NCBI GenBank assembly: GCA_044370695.1
Contig: JBILVB010000022.1
Coordinates: 1-36,253 of the forward strand
From: JBEIFW01 sp044370695
Lineage (GTDB): Bacteria > Actinomycetota > Acidimicrobiia > Acidimicrobiales > Ilumatobacteraceae
Length of the DNA: 36,253 bases
Direction: 5' to 3'
A program made the position numbers and the translations under genes. Each line of letters opens with the position of its first letter. Position 1 is the stretch's first letter. Below are positions 15,489 to 25,124 of this stretch, piece by piece. Under the pieces are notes generated by a model that saw only the letters and a list, made by a program, of their open reading frames with translations, made no database searches and was not told the DNA's origin.

Positions 15489-16454
15489 GTGGCCGGGGGA
15501 TCCGTACTCGTGACCGACACGTTCCTCGCCCGTTACGGCGATCGGTTGGCGAACGCCACGACGCGCCCACCGCTGGTGCTCCAGGCCGATGCCCGTCGGT
15601 CCGACGAGGACCTCGCCGGGGTCGAGGTCGCCTGGTTCTCGCCCGACACGTTCCCCGACCGGGTGCCCGAGTACCTCGACGCGATCGAACGCAGCCCGGC
15701 GCTGCGGTGGTTCGCCACGCTCTCGGCCGGGGTCGACCACCCGTTCTTCCACGGCTTGCTCGCCCGTGGTGTGCGGTTGACCACCTCGTCGGGCTCGAGC
15801 GCTGTACCGATCGCCGAGGGTGTGCTGGCGGGCATGCTCGCACTGGCTCGCGGCCTGCCCGCCGCGGTCGAGGCCCAACGGGCGCATCGCTGGGAGCGGG
15901 CCCAGATGGACGAGCTGGCCGGTGCGCGGGTGCTCGTCGTCGGCCTCGGTCCGATCGGCGCGGGCGTGGTCGAGCGGTGCCGGGCCTTCGCCATGGAGGT
16001 CGAGGCGATGCGGCGGCGCCCCGACGGCACCGAGGCAGTGCCCACGCACGCGTACGCCGACCTCGCGGCCATCGTCGGGCGGTTCGATTGGATCGTGCTC
16101 GCCGCACCGCTCAGCCCGCTGACGGCGGGTCTGGTCAGCGCCGCGGTGATCGCCGCGATGCGTCCGGGGGCGCGGCTCGTGAACATCGGGCGCGGCGGGC
16201 TGGTCGACGAGCAGGCGCTCGTTGCCGGGCTCCGTGCGGGCCGGGTGGGCGGCGCCTACCTCGACGTGACGGCGGTCGAGCCGCTGCCGGCCGACAGTGA
16301 GCTCTGGGACCTTCCGACGGTTCTGATCACCGCTCACACGTCGGGCGCCAGCACCGGGACGGTCGATCGGGCGAACGACATCTTCCTCGACAACCTGCGC
16401 CGCTACGACGCCGGCGCGCCGCTCCTCAACGAGGTGACGGCCGAATCGACCTGA
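15489..16454 (+). CDS. D-isomer-specific 2-hydroxyacid dehydrogenase family protein
   Basis: A 321-residue NAD(P)-dependent oxidoreductase. Visible: a split substrate domain, the Rossmann nucleotide motif VVGLGPIGAGV (about residues 150-160), the signature NIGRGGLVDEQAL with the catalytic Arg (about 235), VEPLP with the Glu, and ITAHTSG with the catalytic His (about 282). The usual Asp after the second beta strand of the Rossmann fold is replaced by a basic MRRRPDG segment, which would favour NADPH. Substrate is unknown. GTG start is preceded by TAGGTT (15477-15482) six bases upstream and no Shine-Dalgarno. The gene is divergent from the EccC-like gene, 108 bases apart, and converges on hspR. 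Confidence 0.9.
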   Translation: MAGGSVLVTDTFLARYGDRLANATTRPPLVLQADARRSDEDLAGVEVAWFSPDTFPDRVPEYLDAIERSPALRWFATLSAGVDHPFFHGLLARGVRLTTSSGSSAVPIAEGVLAGMLALARGLPAAVEAQRAHRWERAQMDELAGARVLVVGLGPIGAGVVERCRAFAMEVEAMRRRPDGTEAVPTHAYADLAAIVGRFDWIVLAAPLSPLTAGLVSAAVIAAMRPGARLVNIGRGGLVDEQALVAGLRAGRVGGAYLDVTAVEPLPADSELWDLPTVLITAHTSGASTGTVDRANDIFLDNLRRYDAGAPLLNEVTAEST

Positions 16455-16475
16455 CCAGCGGGCGGCGCGTCCGCC

Positions 16476-16868
16476 TCAGCGGTCGAACAGGCTCGGGCGC
16501 TGGCCGTAGAGCACCACGGCCTGGCTGAGCGGGACGAGATCGCGGCGGTGGGCCCGCTCGGTCTCGATCACGGCCCGCCTCGCCTCGTCCCGCACCCGCT
16601 CGAGTTCGGCCCGGGTGGCGGCCAACTCGGCCTCGAGGGCGAGCACCCGCTTCACCCCCGCGAGATTGAGGCCGTCCTCGGTCAGCTCGGCGATCCGGCG
16701 CAGGCGGGCGATGTCGGCCTCGCTGTAGCGGCGGTTCCCGCCGGCGGTGCGGGCCGGGTCGAGGAGGCCCTTGCGCTCGTAGATCCGCAGCGTCTGCGGG
16801 TGCACGCCCGCGAGTTCGGCGGCGACGGAGATCACGTACACGGCCCGGTGGAGCGGGATGCGGTCCAT
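16476..16868 (-). CDS. hspR: HspR, MerR-family heat-shock repressor
   Basis: A 130-residue MerR-type regulator. The winged helix-turn-helix spans about residues 10-75 (VISVAAELAGVHPQTLRIYERKGLL, then GGNRRYSEADIARLRRI), followed by a coiled-coil helix (LEAELAATRAELERVRDEA). In actinobacteria HspR represses the dnaK operon, with DnaK as co-repressor. Position as last gene of dnaK-grpE-dnaJ-hspR supports this. It starts 2 bases after the dnaJ stop, so translation is probably coupled. It converges with the dehydrogenase gene, with a 21-base gap. Confidence 0.94.
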   Translation of the reverse strand: MDRIPLHRAVYVISVAAELAGVHPQTLRIYERKGLLDPARTAGGNRRYSEADIARLRRIAELTEDGLNLAGVKRVLALEAELAATRAELERVRDEARRAVIETERAHRRDLVPLSQAVVLYGQRPSLFDR

Positions 16869-16870
16869 GG

Positions 16871-18010
16871 CTACACCTCCAACCGGGATCGTGGAGCGGG
16901 CGAGGCGACCTTGGCCAACGCCTCGACGGCGGTGCGTTCGGCGTCGGTCATCGACGTCGGGACGTGGATGTCGAACGAGACCAACAAGTCGCCGGTCGAC
17001 GACGTCGTGGCGATGCCGCGGCCCCGGACCCGCTGGCGGGCGCCGGGCTGCGTGCCGGCCTTGAGTCGCAGCGTGACGACCGAACCGTCGAGGGTCGGCA
17101 CCTTGACCTCGGCGCCGAGCGCCGCCTCGGCGAAGGTGATCGGGACCCGGATCTTCACGTCGAGCCCTTCCCGGCTGAACACCGGGTGGGGGAGCACCCG
17201 GCACTCGACGAACAGGTCCCCTGCCGGGCCCCCGTTGCGGCCCGGGCCGCCGCGGCCCTTGAGCCGGATGCGCTGCGCGTCGTCGACGCCTGCGGGGATG
17301 CGCACCTTCACCTCGCGGGGGCGCCGTTCGACGCCCGTTCCCCGGCAGCCCGGGCACGGGCTGTCGATGCGTGCACCCTTGCCCTGACAGGCCGTGCACG
17401 GCGTCGAGAACGAGAACAGCCCTTGGTTGTCGTCGGTGACGCCGCGGCCGCCGCAGACGCCGCAGACGCGCGGGGAGGTGCCCGGCGCAGCACCCGAACC
17501 CGTGCAGGTGGTGCAGACGGCATCGCTGGTGAGCTGCAGGACGGTCTCGATGCCGCGGGCCGCGTCGAGGAACGACAGCGTGAGCGTCGCTTCGAGATCG
17601 TCGCCGCGCTGCGGCCCGACCCCGCGGCCCGATGCCCCGGTGGCGCCCCGCCGGCCTCGGCCGAACAGACCGCCGAGCAGGTCGCCGAGGCCGTCGGTGC
17701 CCATCGTGAAGTTGAATCCGCCGGCACCGGGCCCGCCGGGTCCGCCGGATCCGCCGAACCCGGCCGCCATCGGGCCGAGCCGGCGGACCTCGTCGTACTC
17801 CTTGCGCTTGACCTCGTCACCGAGCACGTCGTAGGCGGCCGAGACCTCCTTGAAGCGCTCCTCGGCGGCGGCATCGCCGGGGTTGGCGTCGGGGTGCAAC
17901 TCCCGAGCCAGCTTGCGGTACGCCTTGGTGATCTCCTTCGGGGCGGCGGTCTCCGGCACCCCGAGGAGCTTGTAGTAGTCCTTCTCGAACCATTCCCGCT
18001 GTGGCGCCAT
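16871..18010 (-). CDS. dnaJ: chaperone protein DnaJ
   Basis: A 379-residue type I Hsp40 co-chaperone that stimulates DnaK ATPase. Order: J domain (about residues 10-75) with the HPD motif (ELHPDANPG), Gly/Phe-rich segment (FGGSGGPGGPGAGG), zinc domain with four CxxCxG repeats (CTTCTGSG, CGVCGGRG, CTACQGKG, CPGCRGTG), then two C-terminal beta domains. A second ATG three bases upstream (18013) is in frame; the ATG at 18010 is preferred because GGGAGG lies 6 bases upstream. It is 31 bases downstream of grpE. Confidence 0.96.
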   Translation of the reverse strand: MAPQREWFEKDYYKLLGVPETAAPKEITKAYRKLARELHPDANPGDAAAEERFKEVSAAYDVLGDEVKRKEYDEVRRLGPMAAGFGGSGGPGGPGAGGFNFTMGTDGLGDLLGGLFGRGRRGATGASGRGVGPQRGDDLEATLTLSFLDAARGIETVLQLTSDAVCTTCTGSGAAPGTSPRVCGVCGGRGVTDDNQGLFSFSTPCTACQGKGARIDSPCPGCRGTGVERRPREVKVRIPAGVDDAQRIRLKGRGGPGRNGGPAGDLFVECRVLPHPVFSREGLDVKIRVPITFAEAALGAEVKVPTLDGSVVTLRLKAGTQPGARQRVRGRGIATTSSTGDLLVSFDIHVPTSMTDAERTAVEALAKVASPAPRSRLEV

Positions 18011-18041
18011 CATCCACCTCCCTTCGTTCGCCGCCGCTGGG

Positions 18042-18542
18042 TCAGCCCCGGACCCGGACCATCGCGGGCCGGAGGACCTTGCCCTTCCAGCGATAACCGG
18101 TACGCATCACCTCGGCGACGACCGGGTCGCCGTCACCGGGCTCGTGGGCCACGGCGTCGGCTTCGGCCGGGTCGAAGGACTTCCCGGCGAGGTCCATGGC
18201 CTCGAGGCCCTGGCGCTGCAGTTCACCGATCAGCTTCGACCAGATCGGCTCGACGCCGTCGACGCCGTGGACGAACGCGGCTTCGCACGCGTCGAGCACC
18301 GGCAGCAGGGCCGTGACGAGTCGGCCGGTGGCCCGGTCGATCTCGTCGGCCTGCTGGTTGGTCACCCGGCGCCGGTAGTTCTCGAAGTCCGCCTGCAGCC
18401 GGAGAGCGATGTCCTTGAACTGGTCACGCTCGGCGAGCAATGCCTCGAGATCGTGTTCGACGGCGGCCTCGGCTGCCTCGACCTCGGGGGCAGGAGCGTC
18501 GGGGTTGTCCTCGGTCGGCGTCTCCACCATGTCGGCATCCAT
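18042..18542 (-). CDS. grpE: nucleotide exchange factor GrpE
   Basis: A 166-residue protein releasing ADP from DnaK. An acidic, disordered N terminus (about 30 residues) is followed by the long dimerisation helix (ALLAERDQFKDIALRLQADFENYRRR) and a C-terminal beta domain ending GKVLRPAMVRV, the family signature. ATG at 18542 with GGAG six bases upstream. It lies 12 bases downstream of dnaK in the same operon. Confidence 0.95.
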   Translation of the reverse strand: MDADMVETPTEDNPDAPAPEVEAAEAAVEHDLEALLAERDQFKDIALRLQADFENYRRRVTNQQADEIDRATGRLVTALLPVLDACEAAFVHGVDGVEPIWSKLIGELQRQGLEAMDLAGKSFDPAEADAVAHEPGDGDPVVAEVMRTGYRWKGKVLRPAMVRVRG

Positions 18543-18554
18543 GGTCCGCTCCGC

Positions 18555-20396
<1,842 letters not shown>

Positions 20397-20470
20397 GGGG
20401 GGCCTCCGTGGGGTCGATCCGTGGAACGTGGGGAAGGGTACGGGCGGCCCTCCCGTATCGCAACGTGTGC

Positions 20471-20485
20471 CTCAATCAAATTGAG
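20471..20485. promoter_or_regulatory. palindrome upstream of dnaK, candidate heat-shock operator
   Basis: CTCAAT-CAA-ATTGAG is a perfect 6-bp inverted repeat with a 3-base centre, in the 99-base gap between the carboxypeptidase stop and dnaK. The known HspR site HAIR is CTTGAGT-N7-ACTCAAG. Here the same half-site words occur but in reversed order, so this is HAIR-like in content, not in layout. On the dnaK strand it contains TTGATT, a possible -35. No clear -10 follows. The local AT content stands out against the GC-rich surroundings. Confidence 0.55.
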
Positions 20486-20495
20486 TGCATGACGC

Positions 20496-22163
20496 TCAGG
20501 ATCCGAGCCGGAGGGTGGCTCGGGTCACGCCGGCTCGGGGATGGCGTGCCGTGGCGGTCACCTCGTCGCCGGCCCGTCCCTGCACGAGCCACTCGGCGAC
20601 GGCCCGATCGGGGGTCCCGTCGTCACGCGCGCCGCCCGAGAGCCGGAACCCCGAGCGGCCGGCGAGTTGCCCGAGGGTGCGGCGCGCCGGTCCTTCGATC
20701 ACCACGGGGCCGGCGATCTCGACGGCGACCGGCAGGACGCGTCCTCGCGCGGCCCCGCGGGCGGTGAGGGTGGTGTCGAGCCAGCCGGTGTTCTCGACCA
20801 CGACGCGGACCGTCCACCAGCCGTCGCCACGGGGCGCACTGCGGATCGAGCGGACGGCCAGGCACGGTGCGCTCAGTGCCCAGTCGATCGCCACGTCCGC
20901 GTGCGGCGCGACCTCGGCCTCGAGCAGGTCGCCCGGCGGGTTGCTCCACACCCGCAGCTCGTCCCACCCGCCGAGCTCCACGGGACCGAGCTGCGGGTGA
21001 TCGAACGGGTACCACTCGACGAACTCGCCCCGGTCCCGGGCGCGGGCCCAGCGCAACACGGCCAATTCCTGCTCGACGGTCGGCCCGAGCGTCCAGCTCT
21101 GGGGCGAGGAGCGGGCGCCGGTCACCCGGTGGACGACGTCCCACAGCTCGGTGGTCCAGGCGGGGACGCCGAGGTGCTCGTAGGCCCAGTCGTCGGCCGC
21201 GCCGGCCATCGGGCTGGATCGGTCCCAGGTGAAGTCCTCGTACACCGAATGGACCGGATACCCGGTGCGGGCCGTGGCGAGGGCGCCGAGCTCGCCGAAC
21301 AGCCACCGGTCCGTCGCCGGCAGGTCGCTGTCGGGATGCATCGACGACGGCCGCAGGTGGACGGCGCCGTAGGTGTGGAGCGCAACGTACCCGCAGACGT
21401 TCGGTCGCTCGACGATGGCCCGCACGACGGCGTTCACCTCCGGCTCGGAGCCCGGATGGTCGCCGCTGCCGCGCACGCTCGTCGCCCAGCCGGCCGGGAA
21501 GTTCCGGTTCAGGTCCAGGCCCTCGGGAGGATCGGGTCGTCCGATCAGGTCGCCGTCGAACGATTCGATGTCGCCTTCGGTCAGGCAGCGCCAGTAGGGC
21601 CCGTCGTCGGGCCCGTCGAGCGGTGTGCGGGGCACGAGCAACGAGGGTTCGTCGGGGTGGGCCTTCCAGCTCCCGTTCGGGTCGGGGAGGCGCATCGTGA
21701 GCACCCGGCCGTCCCCGTCGAGGTCGCCCGGGTGCAGTCCGGGCTGGCGCCAGCCGTCCCGCCACGGCCACGCCCGGGTGCTCGAACGCAGGAACCGAGG
21801 CCGGTCGGCGAGAGCGAGCTCCGCGCCGTCGGGGTTCACCCGGGGCACCACGTAGAACGTCCGACCGGCGAGAGCGCGCGCCACGCGGGGTTCGTCGCGC
21901 TCGCGGCACAGCCGGTCGACGAGGTAGAGCGCCGCAGCGCTGGCGGCGAGCTCGGTGGCATGGATGTTCCCGTCGACCCAGATCGCCGGTTTGTCCTCGG
22001 GCGGCCCCGTGTGCCGGTCGGTCACGGTCGCGAGCCAGATCGGTCGGCCCTCGTGACTGTCGCCGACGCTCGACACCTCGACGAGATCGGGGTGCGCGGC
22101 GGCGAGCTCGGTGAGCGCCGCGCCCAGCTCGTCGTGACGCAAGAAGCGGTCGAACCAGCTCAT
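20496..22163 (-). CDS. M14-family zinc carboxypeptidase-like protein
   Basis: A 555-residue protein. An M14 peptidase domain occupies about residues 30-355: zinc ligands in NIHATE (His68, Glu71), NPDGAEL, LDLNRNFPAGW (substrate-binding Asn-Arg), third zinc ligand in LHTYG, and the catalytic Glu in TTELWD. The C-terminal 180 residues are beta-rich and may be a carbohydrate- or protein-binding module (WTVRVVVENTGW). No signal peptide is seen, so it may act in the cytoplasm. Some M14 relatives trim cell-wall peptides. ATG at 22163 is used because an upstream extension would overlap gpmA's start and TAGCGT (22171-22176) ends 7 bases upstream. Divergent from gpmA. Confidence 0.9.
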   Translation of the reverse strand: MSWFDRFLRHDELGAALTELAAAHPDLVEVSSVGDSHEGRPIWLATVTDRHTGPPEDKPAIWVDGNIHATELAASAAALYLVDRLCRERDEPRVARALAGRTFYVVPRVNPDGAELALADRPRFLRSSTRAWPWRDGWRQPGLHPGDLDGDGRVLTMRLPDPNGSWKAHPDEPSLLVPRTPLDGPDDGPYWRCLTEGDIESFDGDLIGRPDPPEGLDLNRNFPAGWATSVRGSGDHPGSEPEVNAVVRAIVERPNVCGYVALHTYGAVHLRPSSMHPDSDLPATDRWLFGELGALATARTGYPVHSVYEDFTWDRSSPMAGAADDWAYEHLGVPAWTTELWDVVHRVTGARSSPQSWTLGPTVEQELAVLRWARARDRGEFVEWYPFDHPQLGPVELGGWDELRVWSNPPGDLLEAEVAPHADVAIDWALSAPCLAVRSIRSAPRGDGWWTVRVVVENTGWLDTTLTARGAARGRVLPVAVEIAGPVVIEGPARRTLGQLAGRSGFRLSGGARDDGTPDRAVAEWLVQGRAGDEVTATARHPRAGVTRATLRLGS

Positions 22164-22192
22164 CGGACCGACGCTACGTACGATCCGGAGCC
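22164..22192. promoter_or_regulatory. 29-bp divergent promoter region (carboxypeptidase / gpmA)
   Basis: Two back-to-back hexamers fill the gap between the start codons: TAGCGT for the leftward gene (complement of 22171-22176, 7 bases before its ATG) and TACGAT for gpmA (22179-22184, 8 bases before its ATG). No Shine-Dalgarno is seen on either side. Both transcripts would be leaderless or nearly so, with the -35 regions inside the opposite gene. Confidence 0.55.
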
Positions 22193-22969
22193 ATGTCGTC
22201 ACCGTCGTCGACCCTGGTGCTGCTCCGTCACGGTGAGAGCACGTGGAACAAGCTGAACCTGTTCACCGGCTGGCGCGACGTCGAACTGTCCCCGCGCGGG
22301 GAGGCCGAGGCCGACGAGGCCGGCCGAGTCCTGGCCGAGGCCGGACTCGAGTTCGACGTGGTCCACACCTCGCTGCTCACCCGCGCCGTGCAGACCGCGC
22401 ATCGGACGCTCACCGTGCTCGGCCAGCCGTGGCTGCCCGTCGAGCGCCATTGGCGCCTCAACGAGCGTCATTACGGCGCGCTCCAAGGACTCGACAAGAA
22501 GGAGACGACCGAGCGCCACGGCGCCGAACAGACCCACAGTTGGCGGCGTTCGTACGACGTCCCGCCGCCGCCGGTCGGGGAGGATTCCGCCGAGCACCCG
22601 ATCCACGACCGGCGGTACCGGTTCCTCGCCCCGGACCTGCTGCCGGTCGGCGAGTGCCTCGCCGACGTGGTCGCCCGGGTCCTGCCCTACTGGTACGACC
22701 GGATCGTGCCGCAGCTCGGCACCGGGCTCACGGTGTTGGTCGTGGCCCACGGCAACAGCCTGCGCGCCTTGGTCAAACACCTCGAAGCCATCTCCGACGA
22801 CGACATCGCCGAGCTCAACATCCCCACGGGCGTCCCGCGCCGGTACCGCCTCGACGAGCGGTTCCGCGTGGTCGAGGCCGGCTACCTCGGTGACCCCGAG
22901 GCCATCTCCGCCGCCGCGGCGGCCGTGGCCGCCCAGGCCGGCCCCCCGGTCCAGGGATCTCCGATGTAG
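22193..22969 (+). CDS. gpmA: 2,3-bisphosphoglycerate-dependent phosphoglycerate mutase
   Basis: A 258-residue glycolytic/gluconeogenic enzyme interconverting 3- and 2-phosphoglycerate. The phosphohistidine motif LLRHGEST lies at residues 10-17, followed by LFTGWRDVELS. The substrate loop RHYGALQG and the second catalytic histidine in VAHGNSLRAL (about 182) are present, as is the C-terminal NIPTGVP motif. Length is normal apart from a short Ala/Pro tail. A strong inverted repeat directly downstream probably terminates the transcript. Confidence 0.97.
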   Translation: MSSPSSTLVLLRHGESTWNKLNLFTGWRDVELSPRGEAEADEAGRVLAEAGLEFDVVHTSLLTRAVQTAHRTLTVLGQPWLPVERHWRLNERHYGALQGLDKKETTERHGAEQTHSWRRSYDVPPPPVGEDSAEHPIHDRRYRFLAPDLLPVGECLADVVARVLPYWYDRIVPQLGTGLTVLVVAHGNSLRALVKHLEAISDDDIAELNIPTGVPRRYRLDERFRVVEAGYLGDPEAISAAAAAVAAQAGPPVQGSPM

Positions 22970-22980
22970 GGATCTCCGGA

Positions 22981-23012
22981 TGCCCGGTGCGCCGGGCCTG
23001 GCGCACCGGGCA
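22981..23012 (+). terminator. hairpin terminator after gpmA
   Basis: TGCCCGGTGCGCC (22981-22993) and GGCGCACCGGGCA (23000-23012) form a perfect 13-bp stem with a six-base loop, 11 bases after the gpmA stop. Only a weak T-containing tail (GTTGGTCCCTT) follows, as is common in very GC-rich genomes. Confidence 0.8.
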
Positions 23013-23021
23013 GTTGGTCCC

Positions 23022-23051
23022 TTGTCGTGCCGGCGAGCACCCTCATACCTT
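23022..23051 (+). promoter_or_regulatory. candidate promoter of the sugar transferase gene
   Basis: TTGTCG (23022-23027) and TACCTT (23046-23051), spaced 18 bases, resemble -35 and -10 elements. The -10 ends 6 bases before the GTG at 23058, so transcription could begin on the start codon. Confidence 0.5.
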
Positions 23052-23057
23052 CCGGAC

Positions 23058-24572
23058 GTGGCTCGCGCGGAACGTGACGGATCGAGGCTCGGCCCCGCCG
23101 GCACCGATCTGGTTTCCGACGCAATGACGGGCCCGTCATTCGGTCCCGGTGATCCGGCGGCCAACGCTGCGGCTCGGTCGTTGCGGCTGGTCCTGGGGGC
23201 GACCGACGTCGCCGCGTTGTTGATCGCCTGGTCGTTCGCCCTCCTGCTGGAGGACGACAGCCCGCGAGCGTTCGTGCAGTCGCTGGGCCTGGTCGCGATC
23301 ACCACCGGCGCCGGGCTCTGGCTGTTCCAGGTCAACGAGCTCTACCTGGCCCGGATCGCGACGATCCGCTCGCTGGAGCTGGCCCGGGTGTTCCGCTCGC
23401 TGGTGCTCACGGTCGTCGCAGCGGTGGCGGCGGCCCGGATCATCTCGCTCCCGGTCCGACTGCGGGAGCTGGCCGTCGGTGGGCTGCTCGGCCTCGCGAC
23501 GGTGGTGATCAGCCGCAGTGCGTTCCGGAGCTGGCTGAACGCCGCCCGCCGCAGCGGCCGCCGGCTGCGTGACGTGCTGCTCGTCGGCGCGGACCGCGAC
23601 GCCGCCGAGCTCTCGGACCTGATCGCGACCCATCCCGAAGCCGGGTTCCGGGTCGTCGGCGTCATCGGGAACCGTCAGGAGGCCCTCGCCAACGGTCTGG
23701 CCGCCTGGTACTGCGGTGAGGTCCCCCGGACGCTCGACGCTGCCGAGGCGTTGCAGGTGAGCGGGGTCGTGGTCTCGGTGGGTGCCGTGCCGGCCGATGC
23801 GCTGTCGGGCCTGCTGCGCGACCTGCAGGCCGCCGGGTTGCACATCCACCTGTCGAACGGGGTTCGCGGGATCGACTACCGCCGGCTGCGGGCGGCGCCG
23901 ATCATGTACGAGCCGCTGTTCTACCTGGAGAGCGCCGTCGGGTTCGCCCGGCGCCGGCTGTTCGTGAAGCGGGTCCTCGACCTCGTCGTGAGCCTGACCG
24001 CCGTCGTCCTCGGCGCTCCGGTCCTCGCAGCGTGCGCGCTGGCCGTGAAGCTCGGCGACAGCGGCCCGGTGCTGTTCGGCCAGGTGCGCGTCGGCCGCAA
24101 CGGGCGGGAGTTCACCGTCTTCAAGTTCCGCACGATGGTCGTGGACGCCGAGGCGAAGGTCGCCGAGCTCTCGGCGGCGAACACGCGCGGCGGACCGCTG
24201 TTCAAGGTGGACCACGACCCACGGGTGACCCCGGTCGGTCGGTTCCTCCGGGCGTCGAGCCTCGACGAATTGCCGCAGCTGTTCAACGTCATCCGGGGCG
24301 AGATGAGCCTGGTCGGTCCACGGCCGGCGCTACCCCGGGAGGTGGCCACGTTCGACCCCGAGCTGTTGACGAGGTCCGAGGCGCTCCCGGGCATCACCGG
24401 TCTGTGGCAGGTGGAGGCCCGGGACAATCCGTCCTTCGCCGCGTACCGGCGCCTCGATCTGTTCTACGTCCACAACTGGTCGCTCTCGCTCGATCTCATC
24501 ATCCTGCTCGCCACCGCCGAGCAGGTGCTGTCCCGGTTCCTCCTCACCGTGATCCGCGGTCGGGGCGATTGA
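23058..24572 (+). CDS. exopolysaccharide polyprenyl-phosphate glycosylphosphotransferase
   Basis: A 504-residue membrane enzyme of the WbaP/CpsE type that transfers a sugar-1-phosphate from a nucleotide sugar to undecaprenyl phosphate, the first step of capsule or exopolysaccharide repeat assembly. Four N-terminal helices (about 40-150) are followed by a Rossmann-like domain (RDVLLVGADRDAAELSDL, about 175-290). A further hydrophobic helix (about 304-332) starts the catalytic domain with FKFRTM, DELPQLFNV, MSLVGPRP and PGITGLWQV. Start choice is uncertain: GTG at 23058 fits the upstream promoter as a leaderless start, ATG at 23124 is an alternative. Further sugar genes are not in the window. 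Confidence 0.9.
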   Translation: MARAERDGSRLGPAGTDLVSDAMTGPSFGPGDPAANAAARSLRLVLGATDVAALLIAWSFALLLEDDSPRAFVQSLGLVAITTGAGLWLFQVNELYLARIATIRSLELARVFRSLVLTVVAAVAAARIISLPVRLRELAVGGLLGLATVVISRSAFRSWLNAARRSGRRLRDVLLVGADRDAAELSDLIATHPEAGFRVVGVIGNRQEALANGLAAWYCGEVPRTLDAAEALQVSGVVVSVGAVPADALSGLLRDLQAAGLHIHLSNGVRGIDYRRLRAAPIMYEPLFYLESAVGFARRRLFVKRVLDLVVSLTAVVLGAPVLAACALAVKLGDSGPVLFGQVRVGRNGREFTVFKFRTMVVDAEAKVAELSAANTRGGPLFKVDHDPRVTPVGRFLRASSLDELPQLFNVIRGEMSLVGPRPALPREVATFDPELLTRSEALPGITGLWQVEARDNPSFAAYRRLDLFYVHNWSLSLDLIILLATAEQVLSRFLLTVIRGRGD

Positions 24573-24644
24573 CCGCGGGGCGCGTCCGTTCCCACCTGGG
24601 ACGTCGCGTCACGGGCCTCGCCGAATGGCTCCTACACTCCCGCC

Positions 24645-25070
24645 ATGGCCAGCAAAGCAGCCGTACTCGACCACCTCCGTCAGGTGTCCCTGTTCCAGAC
24701 GTGCACCACGAAGGACCTCCAGCGAATCGCCAAGGTCGTCGACGAGGTGAAGCTCGAGGCCGGCCGGGTGCTCACCGACCAGGGGCAGACCGGCACCGAG
24801 GCCTACGTGCTGCTCGAGGGATCGGCCACCGTGCGTCGCAACGGCAAGAAGGTCACCACGCTCGGGCCGGGCGCCGTGATCGGCGAGCTGTCACTGCTCG
24901 ACCGGGGGCCGCGCACGGCCACGGTCACCACGGATTCCCCATGCACGGTGCTGGTGATTCGCCAGCAGAACTTCACCGGCATCCTCGACGAGGTGCCGGC
25001 GCTGGCGCACAAGATGTTGGCCACCCTCGCCGGCCGCATCCGTGACCTCGATCGCCAGACCTACGGCTGA
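24645..25070 (+). CDS. single-domain cyclic nucleotide-binding protein
   Basis: A 141-residue protein that is essentially one cNMP-binding domain. The beta-roll and the phosphate-binding cassette (IGELSLLDRGPRTATV, residues about 80-95) are clear, with the Glu and Arg that contact the ribose and phosphate. There is no DNA-binding or enzyme domain, so it may act as a sensory subunit. The ATG is preceded by TACACT (24633-24638) with six bases between and no Shine-Dalgarno. The EtfD-like gene starts 54 bases downstream on the same strand. Confidence 0.88.
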   Translation: MASKAAVLDHLRQVSLFQTCTTKDLQRIAKVVDEVKLEAGRVLTDQGQTGTEAYVLLEGSATVRRNGKKVTTLGPGAVIGELSLLDRGPRTATVTTDSPCTVLVIRQQNFTGILDEVPALAHKMLATLAGRIRDLDRQTYG

Positions 25071-25124
25071 TGGACCCTGCGGGCGGGCTCGGCCCCCCGC
25101 CGGTTGAGTAGCGTCTCGCTCGTC

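Noticed and set aside
15381..16337. N-terminal extension of the EccC-like frame to 1496 residues
   Set aside because: The extra part lies wholly over the well-supported 2-hydroxyacid dehydrogenase and has no domain-like sequence; the ATG at 15380 gives a normal N-terminal domain.
16456..16475. Short GGCGG/CCGCC inverted repeat between the dehydrogenase and hspR as a terminator
   Set aside because: The stem is only about five base pairs, common by chance at this GC content, and no T-run follows.
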